DNA of 64,000 nt from Pseudoselenomonas ruminantium (GCF_900142515.1 NZ_FRBC01000015.1:1-64000); one strand, 5' to 3'. Numbered from the stretch's first letter, positions 1-10,097 are shown. Notes: a model not told the origin generated them from the sequence alone. Numbers and translations: made by a program.

Positions 1-105
1 ACCTTACAGGGAGGGTCGTTTAGCGGAAACAGAAAAAGCACTCCCCCGTGAACCCCTGCTGCGTATGAACGGGATACCTTCAGCACGAACTAAACGACAA
101 ACTGC
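1..105 (+). repeat. Right-hand fragment of 595-bp palindromic repeat (copy 1)
   Basis: This stretch matches the last 105 or so bases of the full repeat copy at 14349-14943 almost exactly, including its right terminal inverted repeat ACAAACTGC (here CAAACTGC at 98-105). The copy continues beyond the left edge of the window. It ends about six bases before the terminator of the ribF operon. It has no credible coding content. Confidence 0.85.
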
Positions 106-110
106 AATAC

Positions 111-147
111 AAAAGCCCGCTGACATTTCTGTCAGCGGGTTTTTTAG
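111..147 (-). terminator. Intrinsic terminator of the infB-ribF operon (bidirectional)
   Basis: The 10-bp perfect stem CCCGCTGACA/TGTCAGCGGG (116-125 and 130-139) has a short TTTC-type loop. It is flanked by AAAA on the left and six T on the right, so it can terminate transcription in both directions. It lies about 30 bases beyond the ribF stop codon. Confidence 0.85.
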
Positions 148-175
148 CCTTTCAGGAGTTCATGTCTCCAATATT

Positions 176-1099
176 TTAATAGCGCCAATAGTTCCTGGCT
201 TTTTCCTTGTCTTTTTTTATTTGCTTCACAAGCTGTTCCACACCGTTGAACTTCACTTCATCACGAAGCTTCTCCAGAAATTCCACAGTAATGAGCTTGT
301 CGTACAAATCTCCCTTGAAGTCTTCGATATTGACCTCAATGCGACGGTTGCAGCCTTTGAAAGTCGGATTATTGCCGATATTGGCTACGCCGTTATACTG
401 CTGGCCCTGAAAGCTCACGCCCACAGCATAGACACCATTGGGCAGCATCACGCGCTGTTCGCTGATGGCCAGGTTCGCCGTGGGAAAGCCGATGACTCTC
501 CCCCGCTCATCCCCATGTATCACCCGCTCCATCACGGTGAAAGGATAGCCCAGAAAATCACTGGCCGTATGCAGATCGCCTGCGGCAATCAGCGCCCTGA
601 CACGGGTGGAACTCACAGGCCGGCCATCCCGCAGGACGGCCGGGCATATCTCGGCGGTAAAGCCATATTCATTGCCTGACCGCAATAGCATCCTTTGCGT
701 GCCCTTGCCTTTGTAGCCAAAAGTATAATTCGGTCCTGTCACCACATAATAGGGTGCCAGATTCAGCCGCAAAAGTTCCAGGAACTCTTCCGGCCGGCGG
801 CTGGCAAATTCCTTGGTAAAGGGAATGGCAATCAAGATATCCACGCCCAGTTCCCTGAGCCGTGCCTCCCGCAGAATATTGTTGCCAATCTGCGGCGGCA
901 TCGCCTGCGGTGCCAGCACCGACAACGGGTGATTGCTGAAGGTGAATACCACGGACTTGCCATCGATCTTTTTCGCCAGCTCCACGGCATGGCTGATGAT
1001 GCTCTGATGACCGATATGGACACCATCGAACATCCCCAGCGCCACCGTCAGTCGGGGGTATTTTTTTGTCAAATCTGTTAGTTTGTTATATACTTCCAT
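176..1099 (-). CDS. ribF: Bifunctional riboflavin kinase / FAD synthetase
   Basis: Makes FMN from riboflavin and ATP, then FAD from FMN, in the cytoplasm. The 307-residue length is normal for RibF. The N-terminal nucleotidyltransferase domain shows GMFDGVHIGH near residues 22-31. The C-terminal flavokinase domain shows RGRVIGFPTANL, the family signature, near residues 200-211. It is the last gene of the nusA-infB operon and lies 10 bases after truB, a pairing common in bacteria. A terminator follows the stop codon. Confidence 0.96.
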   Translation of the reverse strand: MEVYNKLTDLTKKYPRLTVALGMFDGVHIGHQSIISHAVELAKKIDGKSVVFTFSNHPLSVLAPQAMPPQIGNNILREARLRELGVDILIAIPFTKEFASRRPEEFLELLRLNLAPYYVVTGPNYTFGYKGKGTQRMLLRSGNEYGFTAEICPAVLRDGRPVSSTRVRALIAAGDLHTASDFLGYPFTVMERVIHGDERGRVIGFPTANLAISEQRVMLPNGVYAVGVSFQGQQYNGVANIGNNPTFKGCNRRIEVNIEDFKGDLYDKLITVEFLEKLRDEVKFNGVEQLVKQIKKDKEKARNYWRY

Positions 1100-1109
1100 G
1101 ATTTTCTTG

Positions 1110-1997
1110 TCACCGCCCTATTACCTTTACCGGCAAGATTTCTTCTTTGTCCTTGTCATAACGGGCAATACCGATAAAATGACCATCGGCATAAACCCGC
1201 AGGCTTTCCGTCTCAGCCGTAAAATTTCTCACCGTGCTGGACAGACCATTGCAGAATGCCTTTTCCCGCTTGGGATTCAAATCAAAACGCTGCATGGAGC
1301 TTAAGTTTTCATCCGCAGGCAGCAATGCCTCTGCTCCTGCTGCGGAAAGTTCCTCTAAGGTCAAAGCATTTTCAACGCTAAAGTCACCAACTCTGCGCCG
1401 CAGTAAAAACGCCATGGTCGCAGGCACGCCCAAAGCTGCACCAATGTCCTGACAAAGACTGCGGATATAGGTGCCTTTGCTGCAGTCACAATCAATCAGC
1501 AGTCTATCATGGCTATGCGCCAGCAAATCCAGTCGATAAATCGTGACTTCCCGGGAGGGAACTTCCACATCCTTGCCGGCCCGCAATAAATCACAGGCCC
1601 GTTGGCCATTGATCTTGATGGCCGAATGCGCAGGCGGCGTCTGCCGGATGTTCCCGCGGAATCCAGCCAGAGCAGCTTCGATAGCTGACCGGTCAAACTC
1701 TGACCAATCAGTTCGGCTGGTCAGAATTTTTCCCGTGTCATCACCGCTGTCGGTAGTAATCCCCAGCCGGATTTCCGCCCGGTAGGTCTTATCCGTGATT
1801 TCCAGATACTCAATCAATCGGGTGGCTGTCCCCACGGCTACAGGCAATACACCTGCTGCCGCCGGATCGAGCGTTCCGGCATGGCCCACTTTCTTGGTAT
1901 GAAGCACACGCCTGACATAGCCTACAACATCATGCGAGCTCATGCCAGGAGGTTTCAGGATATTGAGGAAGCCGCTCAGCGGCTTTGCCTCCGTCAC
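1110..1997 (-). CDS. truB: tRNA pseudouridine(55) synthase TruB
   Basis: Converts U55 of the tRNA T-loop to pseudouridine. The N-terminus has GFLNILKPPGMSSHDVV, and GHAGTLDPAAAGVLPV holds the catalytic Asp of the GTLDP motif (about residue 43). The start is GTG, overlapping the previous stop by four bases (GTGA), with GGAGGAAG upstream, so translation is probably coupled to the DHH phosphoesterase. The 295-residue length is usual for Firmicute TruB with a C-terminal PUA-like part. Confidence 0.96.
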   Translation of the reverse strand: MTEAKPLSGFLNILKPPGMSSHDVVGYVRRVLHTKKVGHAGTLDPAAAGVLPVAVGTATRLIEYLEITDKTYRAEIRLGITTDSGDDTGKILTSRTDWSEFDRSAIEAALAGFRGNIRQTPPAHSAIKINGQRACDLLRAGKDVEVPSREVTIYRLDLLAHSHDRLLIDCDCSKGTYIRSLCQDIGAALGVPATMAFLLRRRVGDFSVENALTLEELSAAGAEALLPADENLSSMQRFDLNPKREKAFCNGLSSTVRNFTAETESLRVYADGHFIGIARYDKDKEEILPVKVIGR

Positions 1998-2944
1998 CTT
2001 TCTTCCTCCAGCACCTGCATAATGGCCCTGATAAGGTCAGTTCTGGCCTCAGCGCAGCTTTTCTCAATGCTGCAGCCTGCGGCACGCACATGACCGCCGC
2101 CGCCGAACTGCAGGGCAATCCTGGTCACATCAATGCCTTTGGAGCGCAGGCTCACCCGACAGAGATTCGGTTCTTTTTCCTTGAGCGTGAAGGCGATATC
2201 CACTCCCTCAATCACCCGTACCATGCCGATAAGGCCTTCAGGAGCCTCATGCTCCTGCAATGAAGCATAGTCAAGGCATACGCCGGCCACCTTGCCATCA
2301 GCCAGAAGCTCGATCTTCTGCATGGCAGCAGCCAGGCTCTGCACCTCCGAAAAGGGGCGCTGTTCCAGTGCTTCGGAAATCAGATTCGGCACTGCTCCAC
2401 AGGCCAGCAATTCTGCCGCCGTGTGCAATGTATTCGGGGTGGTATTGGAGAAGCGGAACCAGCCTGTATCCATGGCCAGTCCCGTATATAGACACATGGC
2501 CATATCCTTGTCACAGGTCACGCCCAATTCCACAATCAACTGATAAATGATTTCGGCAGTAGCGGCCGCCGTTCCATCGAGATAGAGCTTATCGGCCTGG
2601 CCATCATTGGTGATATGATGGTCGATATTCAGGGTGGGAGCAGAAACGACTTCTGCCACCTGCCCAATGCGGTCCAGGCTGACATCCAGCGCCACCAAAA
2701 GGTCAGTCTGGATATTCTGCCCTGCCGCAGGTTTCCCTATAAGCTCATATCCCGGCAGCACAGAAAATGCTGCCGGGATATCATCATCGATGGAAACCTG
2801 CACCTCTTTGCCCAAAGCCTTGAGCGCATGCGCCAGCCCCAACGAGCTCCCGATGGCATCACCATCGGGGTTCACATGGGCAGTAATCACAATGCGCTGC
2901 ACGGACTTTAAGGCCGCTGCCGTTTCCTTCAATGAAATCTGCAT
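1994..2944 (-). CDS. nrnA: DHH-family phosphoesterase, NrnA-like (nanoRNase / pAp phosphatase)
   Basis: Probably degrades nanoRNAs and/or 3'-phosphoadenosine 5'-phosphate, as NrnA does in Firmicutes. Visible motifs are NPDGDAIGSS (about residues 25-34), the DHH signature in LNIDHHITND, DTGWFRFSNT, and the DHHA1 motif FGGGGHVRAAG near residue 280. Length is 316 residues. The gene sits between rbfA and truB, its standard place in this operon. pAp is a by-product of sulfate assimilation, a possible but untested link to the sulfur genes later in the window. Confidence 0.9.
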   Translation of the reverse strand: MQISLKETAAALKSVQRIVITAHVNPDGDAIGSSLGLAHALKALGKEVQVSIDDDIPAAFSVLPGYELIGKPAAGQNIQTDLLVALDVSLDRIGQVAEVVSAPTLNIDHHITNDGQADKLYLDGTAAATAEIIYQLIVELGVTCDKDMAMCLYTGLAMDTGWFRFSNTTPNTLHTAAELLACGAVPNLISEALEQRPFSEVQSLAAAMQKIELLADGKVAGVCLDYASLQEHEAPEGLIGMVRVIEGVDIAFTLKEKEPNLCRVSLRSKGIDVTRIALQFGGGGHVRAAGCSIEKSCAEARTDLIRAIMQVLEEER

Positions 2945-2949
2945 TTGTT

Positions 2950-3330
2950 TTACTCCTCAGGAGCCGCTTCCGAATGCTTTGCTTCTTCTTCGGCCTTGAT
3001 TTTTAAGAGCAGTTCCTGGATATGCGCACTGTAATCCAGCGACTTATCCAAAGCGAAACTGATTTCCGGGGTTACCCGCAGGCGAATCCGCTTGCCGATT
3101 TCCCGACGGATAAAGCCCAGACTACTGTTGAGCCCCATCCAGCAAGCCTTGACCTGAGCTTCACTGCCCATCAGGCTTACATAGACCTTTGCCTCCCGCA
3201 GGTCTCCCGTGCATTCCACGGAAGTCACGGTGACAAAACCAATGCGGGGATCTTTGAGCTCCCGCAGGATAATCTGGCTGATCTCCTGTTTCATCAGTTC
3301 CTGAACTTTTTCCACACGCAGCTGTCCCAC
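2950..3330 (-). CDS. rbfA: 30S ribosome-binding factor RbfA
   Basis: Acts in late maturation of the 16S rRNA 5' end and cold adaptation. The 126-residue protein has the family opening RVEKVQELMKQEISQIILRELKDPRIGFVTVTSVE and the KH-like fold sequence to about residue 100. A GTG start is supported by AAGGAGGTG seven bases upstream. It lies between infB and nrnA with short spacers. Confidence 0.95.
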   Translation of the reverse strand: MGQLRVEKVQELMKQEISQIILRELKDPRIGFVTVTSVECTGDLREAKVYVSLMGSEAQVKACWMGLNSSLGFIRREIGKRIRLRVTPEISFALDKSLDYSAHIQELLLKIKAEEEAKHSEAAPEE

Positions 3331-3364
3331 TAGCGCGCACCTCCTTCTACTTTAATTTCAGTCA

Positions 3365-5836
3365 TTATTCCTCATTTTCTTTGGCGGCCCGAGCTTCAGC
3401 TTCTGCCTGACGCTTTCTGGCAGCCTCTTTGTTGGCTTCGTTGATATCCGTAGCGATCTCTTCCATCGTGTAAGCTTCGATGATATCGCCTTCCTTGAAA
3501 TCGCGGAAATCAATGATGGAAATACCGCATTCATAACCAGCAGCTACTTCCTTCACTTCATCCTTGAAGCGGCGCAGGGAGTCGATTTCGCCATCGAACA
3601 CTTCAATGTTGTCGCGGATGATACGGATCTTGGAGTTATTGTGGATCTTGCCTTCGAGGACATAGGAACCAGCAACCAGAGCCTTGGAGAACTTCATGAC
3701 CTGACGGATTTCTACGCGGCCCTGAATGACTTCCTTGTACTTCGGCTTGAGCATGCCACTCATAGCATCCTTGACATCGTTAAGGGCATCATAGATGACG
3801 CGGTAAGTGCGGATATCCACATCTTCCGTATCAGCAACGCGGCGGGCATTGGCATCCGGACGCACGTTGAAAGCGATGATGATGGCATTCGATGCCGAAG
3901 CCAGCATGACATCGGATTCGTTGACGGCACCGACACCGGAATGAACCACGCTTACACGTACTTCGTCGTTCTTGTTGAGCTTTAAGAGAGAACCGCAGAG
4001 TGCTTCGACAGAACCCTGTACATCGGCTTTGACCACGATGTTGAGGTCTTTGATTTCGCCTTCCTGAATCTGATGGAACAGGTCATCCAGGGATACCTTC
4101 TTACTCTTGATGAGGTTGGTGCGCTGACGCTCTACGCGGGCTTCTGCGATGGAACGGGCCTGCTTTTCTTCCAGCACAGCCAGGATATCACCAGCTGCCG
4201 GCACATCATTGAGGCCGAGGATCTCAACCGGCACAGAGGGGCCAGCCTTCTTGACATTGTTGCCACGGTCGTCAATCATAGCGCGGACCTTACCATAGGT
4301 CGTACCGCAGACCACAGAGTCACCGATACGCAGGGTACCGTTCTGTACGAGAACCGTTGCCACCGTACCACGGCCCTTATCGAGCTTGGCTTCGATGATG
4401 ACACCGCGGGCATCACGGTTCGGGTTGGCCTTGAGTTCTTCCACTTCCGCTACCAGCAGGACATTTTCCAGCAGGTCATCGATACCGATCTGCTGTTTGG
4501 CCGAAACCGGCACCATGATGGTATCGCCGCCGTATTCTTCCGGCACGAGGTTATGTTCCATGAGTTCCTGCTTCACGCGATCAGGGTTAGCACCCGGCTT
4601 ATCAATCTTATTGACTGCCACAATGATGGGCACGTTAGCGGATTTGGCATGGTTGATGGCTTCTACCGTCTGCGGCATAACACCATCATCAGCAGCTACT
4701 ACGAGGATAGCGATATCCGTGATCTGTGCACCGCGGGCACGCATAGCCGTGAACGCTTCATGGCCCGGCGTATCGAGGAAGACAATCTTCTTGCCCTTGC
4801 AGTTTACCTGATAAGCACCAATGTGCTGGGTAATACCGCCGGCTTCATGCGCAGATACATGGGTGTTGCGGATGCAGTCCAAAAGCGAAGTCTTACCATG
4901 GTCAACATGGCCCATAACAGTAACAACCGGCGGACGCAGCTTGAGGCTCTTGGGATCGTCTTCGATTTCGGGGATTTCCGTCGGATCTGCATCAGGCGGC
5001 AGTTCTTCACAGGTCACACCGAACTCGGAAGCTACGAGAGCTGCCGTTTCGAAATCGATTTCCTGGTTGATGGTAGCCATAACGCCCATCATGAAGAGCT
5101 TCTTCACCACTTCTGCAGCGGTGTAGCTCATCTTGGAAGCCAGGTCCTTGACGGCAATCATTTCCGGCAGCTTGATATGCTTCGGACGGGCGATTTCCAT
5201 CTTCGGTGCCGGCTGCTGGCCACCGCGCTTGTTGTTACGGCCCCTGCCGCCACGGCGGTCATTGTTGCGGCCATTCCGGTCATTGCGATCGTTCCGGTCG
5301 TTGCGGCCATTCCGTTCATTCTTGCCGCCGCGACGATCATTGCGATCGTTGCGCTCATTCTTGTTGCGGTCATTACGGCTGCCGCGCTCGCTGCGCTCGT
5401 TGTTGCTGCCGTTGTTATTGCGCTCATTGTGACCGCTGCGATTGCCGCCTTCATGGCTGCGATTGTTGCCGTTGCCATTATTGTTGTTGGCTTTGCGCTG
5501 GTTGTTTTCCCGGTTCTCACGATGTTCTTTGTGTTCGTGATTTTCCTTGTTCTGCGGACGGTTCTGGCTCTTCTCACCATTGCCCTTCTTCGTTTTCTCC
5601 GGAGCGTTTTCCCGGACTTCTTTCACCTCTGCCTTGGGCTTTGCCTCCTTGACAGGAGCTTTGGCAGCCGGAGCAGCCCCCTTATGGTAATGCTTCTTCA
5701 GCGCTTCGCGCTCAGCATCACCAACGCTGCTGAAATTATTCTTAACCGGGAAATTTGCTTTCTGCAGGACTTCCAGGACTTCTTTGGTTTCCTTGTTGAA
5801 TTCTTTGGCCAATTCATAAACTCTAATATTGGACAT
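3365..5836 (-). CDS. infB: Translation initiation factor IF-2
   Basis: GTPase that places initiator tRNA on the 30S subunit. At 823 residues it has the small N-terminal IF2N domain ([13 protein letters not shown]), then a long linker, a second IF2N-like segment ([13 protein letters not shown]), and the G domain with [19 protein letters not shown] and NKIDKPGA. The C-terminal IF2 domains follow. Residues about 100-205 are a low-complexity linker of Asn, Arg, Asp and Gly (repeated NDRN/NERN units), which creates misleading open frames on the other strand. The gene is part of the nusA operon. Confidence 0.97.
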   Translation of the reverse strand: MSNIRVYELAKEFNKETKEVLEVLQKANFPVKNNFSSVGDAEREALKKHYHKGAAPAAKAPVKEAKPKAEVKEVRENAPEKTKKGNGEKSQNRPQNKENHEHKEHRENRENNQRKANNNNGNGNNRSHEGGNRSGHNERNNNGSNNERSERGSRNDRNKNERNDRNDRRGGKNERNGRNDRNDRNDRNGRNNDRRGGRGRNNKRGGQQPAPKMEIARPKHIKLPEMIAVKDLASKMSYTAAEVVKKLFMMGVMATINQEIDFETAALVASEFGVTCEELPPDADPTEIPEIEDDPKSLKLRPPVVTVMGHVDHGKTSLLDCIRNTHVSAHEAGGITQHIGAYQVNCKGKKIVFLDTPGHEAFTAMRARGAQITDIAILVVAADDGVMPQTVEAINHAKSANVPIIVAVNKIDKPGANPDRVKQELMEHNLVPEEYGGDTIMVPVSAKQQIGIDDLLENVLLVAEVEELKANPNRDARGVIIEAKLDKGRGTVATVLVQNGTLRIGDSVVCGTTYGKVRAMIDDRGNNVKKAGPSVPVEILGLNDVPAAGDILAVLEEKQARSIAEARVERQRTNLIKSKKVSLDDLFHQIQEGEIKDLNIVVKADVQGSVEALCGSLLKLNKNDEVRVSVVHSGVGAVNESDVMLASASNAIIIAFNVRPDANARRVADTEDVDIRTYRVIYDALNDVKDAMSGMLKPKYKEVIQGRVEIRQVMKFSKALVAGSYVLEGKIHNNSKIRIIRDNIEVFDGEIDSLRRFKDEVKEVAAGYECGISIIDFRDFKEGDIIEAYTMEEIATDINEANKEAARKRQAEAEARAAKENEE

Positions 5837-5856
5837 TGATCCACCCCCGAATTATT

Positions 5857-6177
5857 TCATAGTGATTCCTCCATCAGCTGGCGAAGCTTTTTCGCAAAGC
5901 CATCATCCGTCAAAGCGGCAACGGCGCGAAATTCCTTGCCCAGGCATGCGCCTAAAGTCTCACGATCGAGACAATAAACATAGGGAATCGCGAATTTATC
6001 TGTTAATGCAACAAAGTTTTTCTTGCTTTCTTCTGCAGCATCACCTGCCAACAGGACGAGAACGGCCTGCTTTTTCTTCACGGCCTGCTCCACGGCAAAA
6101 GCCCCGGAAACAATGCGGCCGGCCTTCTGAGCCATGCTCAGGAGGTTGGTGATACGCTGTTCATTTGTAATTGCCAT
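5857..6177 (-). CDS. L7Ae/L30e-type ribosomal protein (YlxQ-like)
   Basis: Small RNA-binding protein of the L7Ae/L30e/S12e family; the Bacillus YlxQ protein sits in the same operon position. At 106 residues it shows AQKAGRIVSGAFAVEQAVKKKQAVLVLLAGDAA, typical of the kink-turn-binding fold. It lies between rnpM and infB, which supports the assignment. The exact RNA target is unknown to me. Confidence 0.88.
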   Translation of the reverse strand: MAITNEQRITNLLSMAQKAGRIVSGAFAVEQAVKKKQAVLVLLAGDAAEESKKNFVALTDKFAIPYVYCLDRETLGACLGKEFRAVAALTDDGFAKKLRQLMEESL

Positions 6178-6179
6178 AT

Positions 6180-6461
6180 TCAGCCCTCAGCTTCCGGCAG
6201 TTCACTCAACTGCTGCTCCAGAAGCTCATATACTGACTTGTCAATCGGACTCTTGAAGGAACGCTCCAGCCCCTTGCTCTTGCGGGCAGCGGCGAAGCAA
6301 TCCACCTTGGGACATATATAGGCGCCCCGGCCGGGCTTTTTTCCGGTGGTATCCACAGAAAACTCCCCTTCCGGACTGCGCACGATACGGATGAGTTCCC
6401 GCTTGGGCTTGCTCTCCTGGCAGCCCAGACACATCCTCTGCGGTATCTTTCTGGTTTTCAC
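6180..6461 (-). CDS. rnpM: YlxR / RnpM family RNA-binding protein
   Basis: The family binds RNase P RNA and modulates its activity in Bacillus. The domain opening KIPQRMCLGC and the motif KRELIRIVRSPEGEFSVDTTGKKPGRGAYIC are diagnostic. I chose the GTG at 6461 (VKTRKIPQ...). It is one base after the nusA stop, has AAGGTGAG just upstream, and gives the usual 93-residue length. An ATG at 6491 would add ten residues inside nusA and is less likely. Confidence 0.9.
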   Translation of the reverse strand: MKTRKIPQRMCLGCQESKPKRELIRIVRSPEGEFSVDTTGKKPGRGAYICPKVDCFAAARKSKGLERSFKSPIDKSVYELLEQQLSELPEAEG

Positions 6462-6462
6462 C

Positions 6463-7599
6463 TTACTCACCTTCTGCCGTGAAAGCTTCATCGCTTTCCA
6501 CTTCCACCACATTCATGTTTTCATCCAGCTCCTCATCAGCAGCCTGGGATTCGCTCTTGATATCGATCTTCCAACCGGTGAGCTTGGCAGCGAGGCGGGC
6601 ATTCTGACCTTCCTTGCCGATAGCCAGAGACAGCTGATAATCCGGAACCACTACGCGGGAAACCTTCTCCGCCTCGTTGACAGCAACGGACACAACCTTG
6701 GACGGACTCAGCGCATTGGCAATGAACTTGGCCGGATCTTCGCTCCACTTCACGATATCGATCTTCTCGCTACCGAGTTCATCGACGATGGCCTGTACGC
6801 GCATGCCGCGATAGCCAACGCAGGAACCAACGGGATCCACAGATTCATCCTTGGACCAGACGGCAATCTTGGAACGGTTGCCCGGTTCGCGGGCTACAGA
6901 CTTGATTTCCACGATACCTTCCTGAATCTCCGGAACTTCCAGTTCAAAGAGACGCTTCAAGAGTCCCGGATGCGTACGGGATACTACAACCTGCGGGCCT
7001 TTGTTGGTCTTCTTGACCTCTACGATGAAGGCCTTGATGCGGTCGCCATGGCTGTAGGTTTCCGTCGGAATCTGTTCAGCCGGCGTCAACACAGCTTCCG
7101 TCTTGCCCAGGTCGATGAATACATTGCGGTTTTCCACACGCTGCACGAGGCCCGTCAGAATATCACTTTCACGGCTCTGGAACTCTTCGTAGATCATGCC
7201 GCGCTCTGCTTCACGGATGCGCTGCACAACAACCTGCTTAGCCGTCTGGGCAGCCACGCGGCCAAAGTTAGCCGGCGTCACTTCGATTTCGATCACATCG
7301 CCCACCACATAGTCCGGACGGATGGTCAGAGCCTGTGCCAGGGAAATTTCCGTAATCTCGTCTTCCGCATCTTCTACGACGGTCTTTACGGCATACACAT
7401 GATACTTGCCGGTATCACGGGAAAGGGTAACCCGTACATTCTGGGCCGAGCCAAAGTTGCGCTTGTAGGCCGTAATCAAAGCCTGTTCAATAGCGTCGAA
7501 TAAGATTTCTTCATCAATGCCGCGATCCTTGCTCAGCTCCCGCAGGGTTTCCAGGAACTCCTGTCCATTGTCCTTTGCACGCGTTGTTTTTCTTGCCAA
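6463..7599 (-). CDS. nusA: Transcription termination/antitermination factor NusA
   Basis: Binds RNA polymerase and nascent RNA to affect pausing, termination and antitermination. At 378 residues it has the N-terminal domain, an S1 domain (about 135-200: DILTGLVQRVENRNVFIDLG) and two KH domains. The first KH holds GSCVGYRGMRVQAIVDEL and the second holds LSLAIGKEGQNARLAAKL. It lacks the C-terminal acidic repeats of proteobacterial NusA, as is normal in Firmicutes. It follows rimP by 35 bases. Confidence 0.97.
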   Translation of the reverse strand: MARKTTRAKDNGQEFLETLRELSKDRGIDEEILFDAIEQALITAYKRNFGSAQNVRVTLSRDTGKYHVYAVKTVVEDAEDEITEISLAQALTIRPDYVVGDVIEIEVTPANFGRVAAQTAKQVVVQRIREAERGMIYEEFQSRESDILTGLVQRVENRNVFIDLGKTEAVLTPAEQIPTETYSHGDRIKAFIVEVKKTNKGPQVVVSRTHPGLLKRLFELEVPEIQEGIVEIKSVAREPGNRSKIAVWSKDESVDPVGSCVGYRGMRVQAIVDELGSEKIDIVKWSEDPAKFIANALSPSKVVSVAVNEAEKVSRVVVPDYQLSLAIGKEGQNARLAAKLTGWKIDIKSESQAADEELDENMNVVEVESDEAFTAEGE

Positions 7600-7634
7600 A
7601 ATTATTTTCCTCCCATTATCTAAAGGCTTACACC

Positions 7635-8090
7635 TTAAAAATCAATATGCAGGCGAATCTGTGCTGCCTTGCTCAGTTCAATGGTAATCTCATCATCCAA
7701 CGTGAACTTCTCACCATCAAAACCTGTGAGCACACCCGTAAGATTCTTCTTACCATCCATTGGTGCATAAAGAGTCACATCCACGGCCTTGCCCTGCTCC
7801 CGCACCAAATCCCGGGGTTTTCTGAGCACACGGTCAATGCCCGGTGAAGACACCTCCAGGATATAAGCATCCGGAATGATATCCTGTTCATCCAGGATTA
7901 CTTCCAGCTTTTCACTGAGTTCCTGGCAATCCTCAATATCAATGCCGCCTTCTTTATCGATGTAGACACGCAGATAATAATCCGTATACTCCTTGACATA
8001 TTCCACATCCACCAGTTCAATGACGTCCTGACCTGCCAGAAGTTCACGCGCCATGAGTTCCACGGATTCTTCAATATTCTTTGCTGCCAT
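7635..8090 (-). CDS. rimP: Ribosome maturation factor RimP
   Basis: Needed for 30S subunit maturation. At 151 residues it has the family motifs ELVDVEYVKEYTDYYLRVYID and VSSPGIDRVLRKPRDLVREQGK. It is the first gene of the nusA-infB-ribF operon. GGAGGTGG lies four bases before the ATG. Confidence 0.95.
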   Translation of the reverse strand: MAAKNIEESVELMARELLAGQDVIELVDVEYVKEYTDYYLRVYIDKEGGIDIEDCQELSEKLEVILDEQDIIPDAYILEVSSPGIDRVLRKPRDLVREQGKAVDVTLYAPMDGKKNLTGVLTGFDGEKFTLDDEITIELSKAAQIRLHIDF

Positions 8091-8135
8091 ACATCCACCT
8101 CCCTATACATCTATTTTACAAGCAAACATAAGAGT

Positions 8136-8161
8136 AAAGAGTGGGCTCACACCCACTCTTT
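8136..8161 (-). other. Perfect hairpin in the 5' untranslated region of rimP
   Basis: The 10-bp perfect stem AAAGAGTGGG/CCCACTCTTT has a six-base loop. It lies between the rimP promoter and its start codon. No T-run follows in the direction of rimP transcription. It may stabilise the mRNA or take part in autoregulation, which is inference. Confidence 0.6.
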
Positions 8162-8190
8162 AGCATAAAATACTTTAAGTTGACCTATAT

Positions 8191-8219
8191 ATAATAACAT
8201 TTTTTCCTATGCCTGTAAA
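8191..8219 (-). promoter_or_regulatory. Promoter of the rimP-nusA-infB operon
   Basis: On the minus strand TTTACA (8214-8219) and TATTAT (8191-8196) are separated by 17 bases. This puts transcription about 95 bases upstream of the rimP start codon, with the hairpin at 8136-8161 in the leader. Confidence 0.65.
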
Positions 8220-8289
8220 GTCTTTGCCCCTTACGTTTTCGATTTTTTTCTTCAGATTACATTTTTACATTTGAATTATTATTTTGTTA

Positions 8290-8319
8290 TTGCATTTTTA
8301 TATACTAATGCTTTATACT
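8290..8319 (+). promoter_or_regulatory. Probable promoter of dapL
   Basis: TTGCAT (8290-8295) and TATACT (8314-8319) have an 18-base spacer. The surrounding 150 bases are strongly A+T-rich. The expected start is about 35-40 bases upstream of the dapL start codon. I see no lysine riboswitch in the leader. Confidence 0.6.
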
Positions 8320-8365
8320 ATATACAAAAAGTTATATTGAGAATAATTCTTTTGGAGGTTCTTTT

Positions 8366-9601
8366 ATGGCTACAATCAATGACAATTACTTAAAACTCCC
8401 CGGCAGCTACCTGTTTGCCGAAATCGCCCGTCGCGTGGCTGCATTCAAGGAAGCTAACCCGGATGCCGATATCATCCGCTTAGGCATCGGTGACGTAACC
8501 CAGCCGCTGCCGCAGGCTTGTATCGAAGCCATGCACAAGGCTGTGGACGAAATGGCCAATGCCGATACTTTCCGCGGCTATGGCCCGGAACAGGGTTATA
8601 GCTTCCTGACCGAAGCCATCATCGAACACAACTACAAAGCCCGCGGCATTGAGATCGGCACAGATGAAATCTTCATCAGCGACGGTTCCAAGAGCGACTG
8701 CGGCAATATCCAGGAAATCTTCGGTGAGGATAATAAGGTAGCCATCACGGATCCCGTGTATCCTGTTTACCTCGACACCAATGTCATGGCCGGCCGCACG
8801 GGTACGCTCAATGAAGACGGTCATTTTGAGGGCGTGACCTACCTGCCCTGCGACGCCAGCAACAACTTCGCGCCAGAACTGCCGCAGGAACGCGTGGATA
8901 TGATTTACCTCTGCTGCCCCAACAATCCCACGGGCACGACCCTTTCCCGCGCAGAATTGACCAAATGGGTAAACTACGCCAAGGAAAACGAATCCGTCAT
9001 CCTCTTTGATGCTGCCTATGCCGCTTATATCACGGAGGAAGATGTCCCCCGCTCCATCTACGAGATTGAAGGTGCCAAAGACGTGGCCATCGAGTTCCGG
9101 TCCTTCTCCAAGACCGCCGGCTTCACGGGTACCCGCTGCGGCTACACCATCATCCCCAAGACGGTCAAAGGCCGTGCCAAAGATGGCAGCTTAGTGGAAT
9201 TCAACAAGCTCTGGAACCGCCGCCATACCACGAAATTCAACGGTACGGCTTACATCGTCCAGCGCGGTGCAGCGGCCATCTACACCGAAGAAGGCCAGAA
9301 GCAGGTCAAGGAAACCATCGCCTACTATATGGAAAACGCCCGCATCATCCGCGAGGGCTTGCAGGCCGCTGGCATTGAAGCTTACGGCGGTGTCAACGCT
9401 CCCTACATCTGGCTGAAGACACCAAACGACATGCCCTCCTGGGATTTCTTCGACAAGCTGCTGACGGAAGTCAACATCGTCGGCACCCCGGGCGCCGGCT
9501 TCGGCCCCTGCGGCGAAGGCTACTTCCGCTTGACCGCTTTCGGCAATCGCGAAAACACCGTCCGCGCTGTAGAACGCATCAAAAACAAATTACATATTTA
9601 A
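8366..9601 (+). CDS. dapL: LL-diaminopimelate aminotransferase
   Basis: Converts tetrahydrodipicolinate directly to LL-2,6-diaminopimelate with glutamate as amino donor, for lysine and peptidoglycan synthesis. The 411-residue fold-type I PLP enzyme shows [17 protein letters not shown] at its N-terminus, [13 protein letters not shown], the CCPNNPTGT substrate region and the PLP lysine in [16 protein letters not shown]. All are typical of DapL. GGAGG precedes the ATG. It is monocistronic, divergent from rimP and closed by a strong terminator. Confidence 0.96.
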   Translation: MATINDNYLKLPGSYLFAEIARRVAAFKEANPDADIIRLGIGDVTQPLPQACIEAMHKAVDEMANADTFRGYGPEQGYSFLTEAIIEHNYKARGIEIGTDEIFISDGSKSDCGNIQEIFGEDNKVAITDPVYPVYLDTNVMAGRTGTLNEDGHFEGVTYLPCDASNNFAPELPQERVDMIYLCCPNNPTGTTLSRAELTKWVNYAKENESVILFDAAYAAYITEEDVPRSIYEIEGAKDVAIEFRSFSKTAGFTGTRCGYTIIPKTVKGRAKDGSLVEFNKLWNRRHTTKFNGTAYIVQRGAAAIYTEEGQKQVKETIAYYMENARIIREGLQAAGIEAYGGVNAPYIWLKTPNDMPSWDFFDKLLTEVNIVGTPGAGFGPCGEGYFRLTAFGNRENTVRAVERIKNKLHI

Positions 9602-9614
9602 ATATACCCTTTAA

Positions 9615-9650
9615 CTAAAAAGTCCGCTGAATAATCAGCGGGCTTTTTTA
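9615..9650 (+). terminator. Terminator of dapL
   Basis: Stem AGTCCGCTGA/TCAGCGGGCT with an ATAA loop is followed by six T, about 20 bases after the dapL stop codon. The stem allows a G-U pair. The A-run on its left lets it also act on the other strand. Confidence 0.88.
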
Positions 9651-9656
9651 ACTATT

Positions 9657-10097
9657 GCAGTTTGTTGGTGCGAGTTGGAACACAATTCGTTACAAAGCAG
9701 TGGGGCGGCGGTGGGAATACTTTTTCGCCGCTCCACTAAATGACCCGCCAGCAGAAGTACGCATCTTCCAGCTACCCGCGCCGGGCAGGCCAACGGCGCT
9801 CCAATCAACGAAGCTTCCAGCCAATGCTGTTTGCGGGCCAGCCTTCACTTCGTTCAGGCAGTCGTTCCGTCGGTGAAAAAGCATCCCCACCGCCACCCAA
9901 CGTTACGTTTGAGTATATTGCTATGTTCCGGCTGTAAGGTGCAAACACATCGATGTTCTTGTCACAGGAGAACCAAGTCCGTGCCAATTGCCAAAATCGT
10001 GCCTAGGGGCGAACGGGGGAGTGCTTTTTCTGTGGGAGCGATCGTCTGAGCGCAGCGAAGACCGGCCCGACGTAGGCAGCAGCAAGAGCACGCTGAA
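9657..10097 (+). repeat. 595-bp palindromic repeat, copy 2 (right part missing)
   Basis: This copy is over 95% identical by eye to the left 440 or so bases of the full copy at 14349-14943 and has the same orientation. It begins with GCAGTTTG seven bases after the dapL terminator. Similarity stops abruptly after GAGCACGCTGAA, where the remnant of a phosphatase gene begins, so the right 150 bases are missing. Short open frames inside it are identical between copies, but they follow from DNA identity and are not evidence of a protein. Confidence 0.9.

Noticed and set aside
4073-5839. 588-codon open frame opposite infB
   Set aside because: infB is certain; the antisense frame becomes an Ala/Val/Ile-rich string because of the Asn/Arg-rich linker codons.
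9690-9896. 68-codon frame conserved between repeat copies (also 14382-14588)
   Set aside because: The identity follows from DNA identity of the repeat; there is no ribosome-binding site and no sign of protein-level selection.
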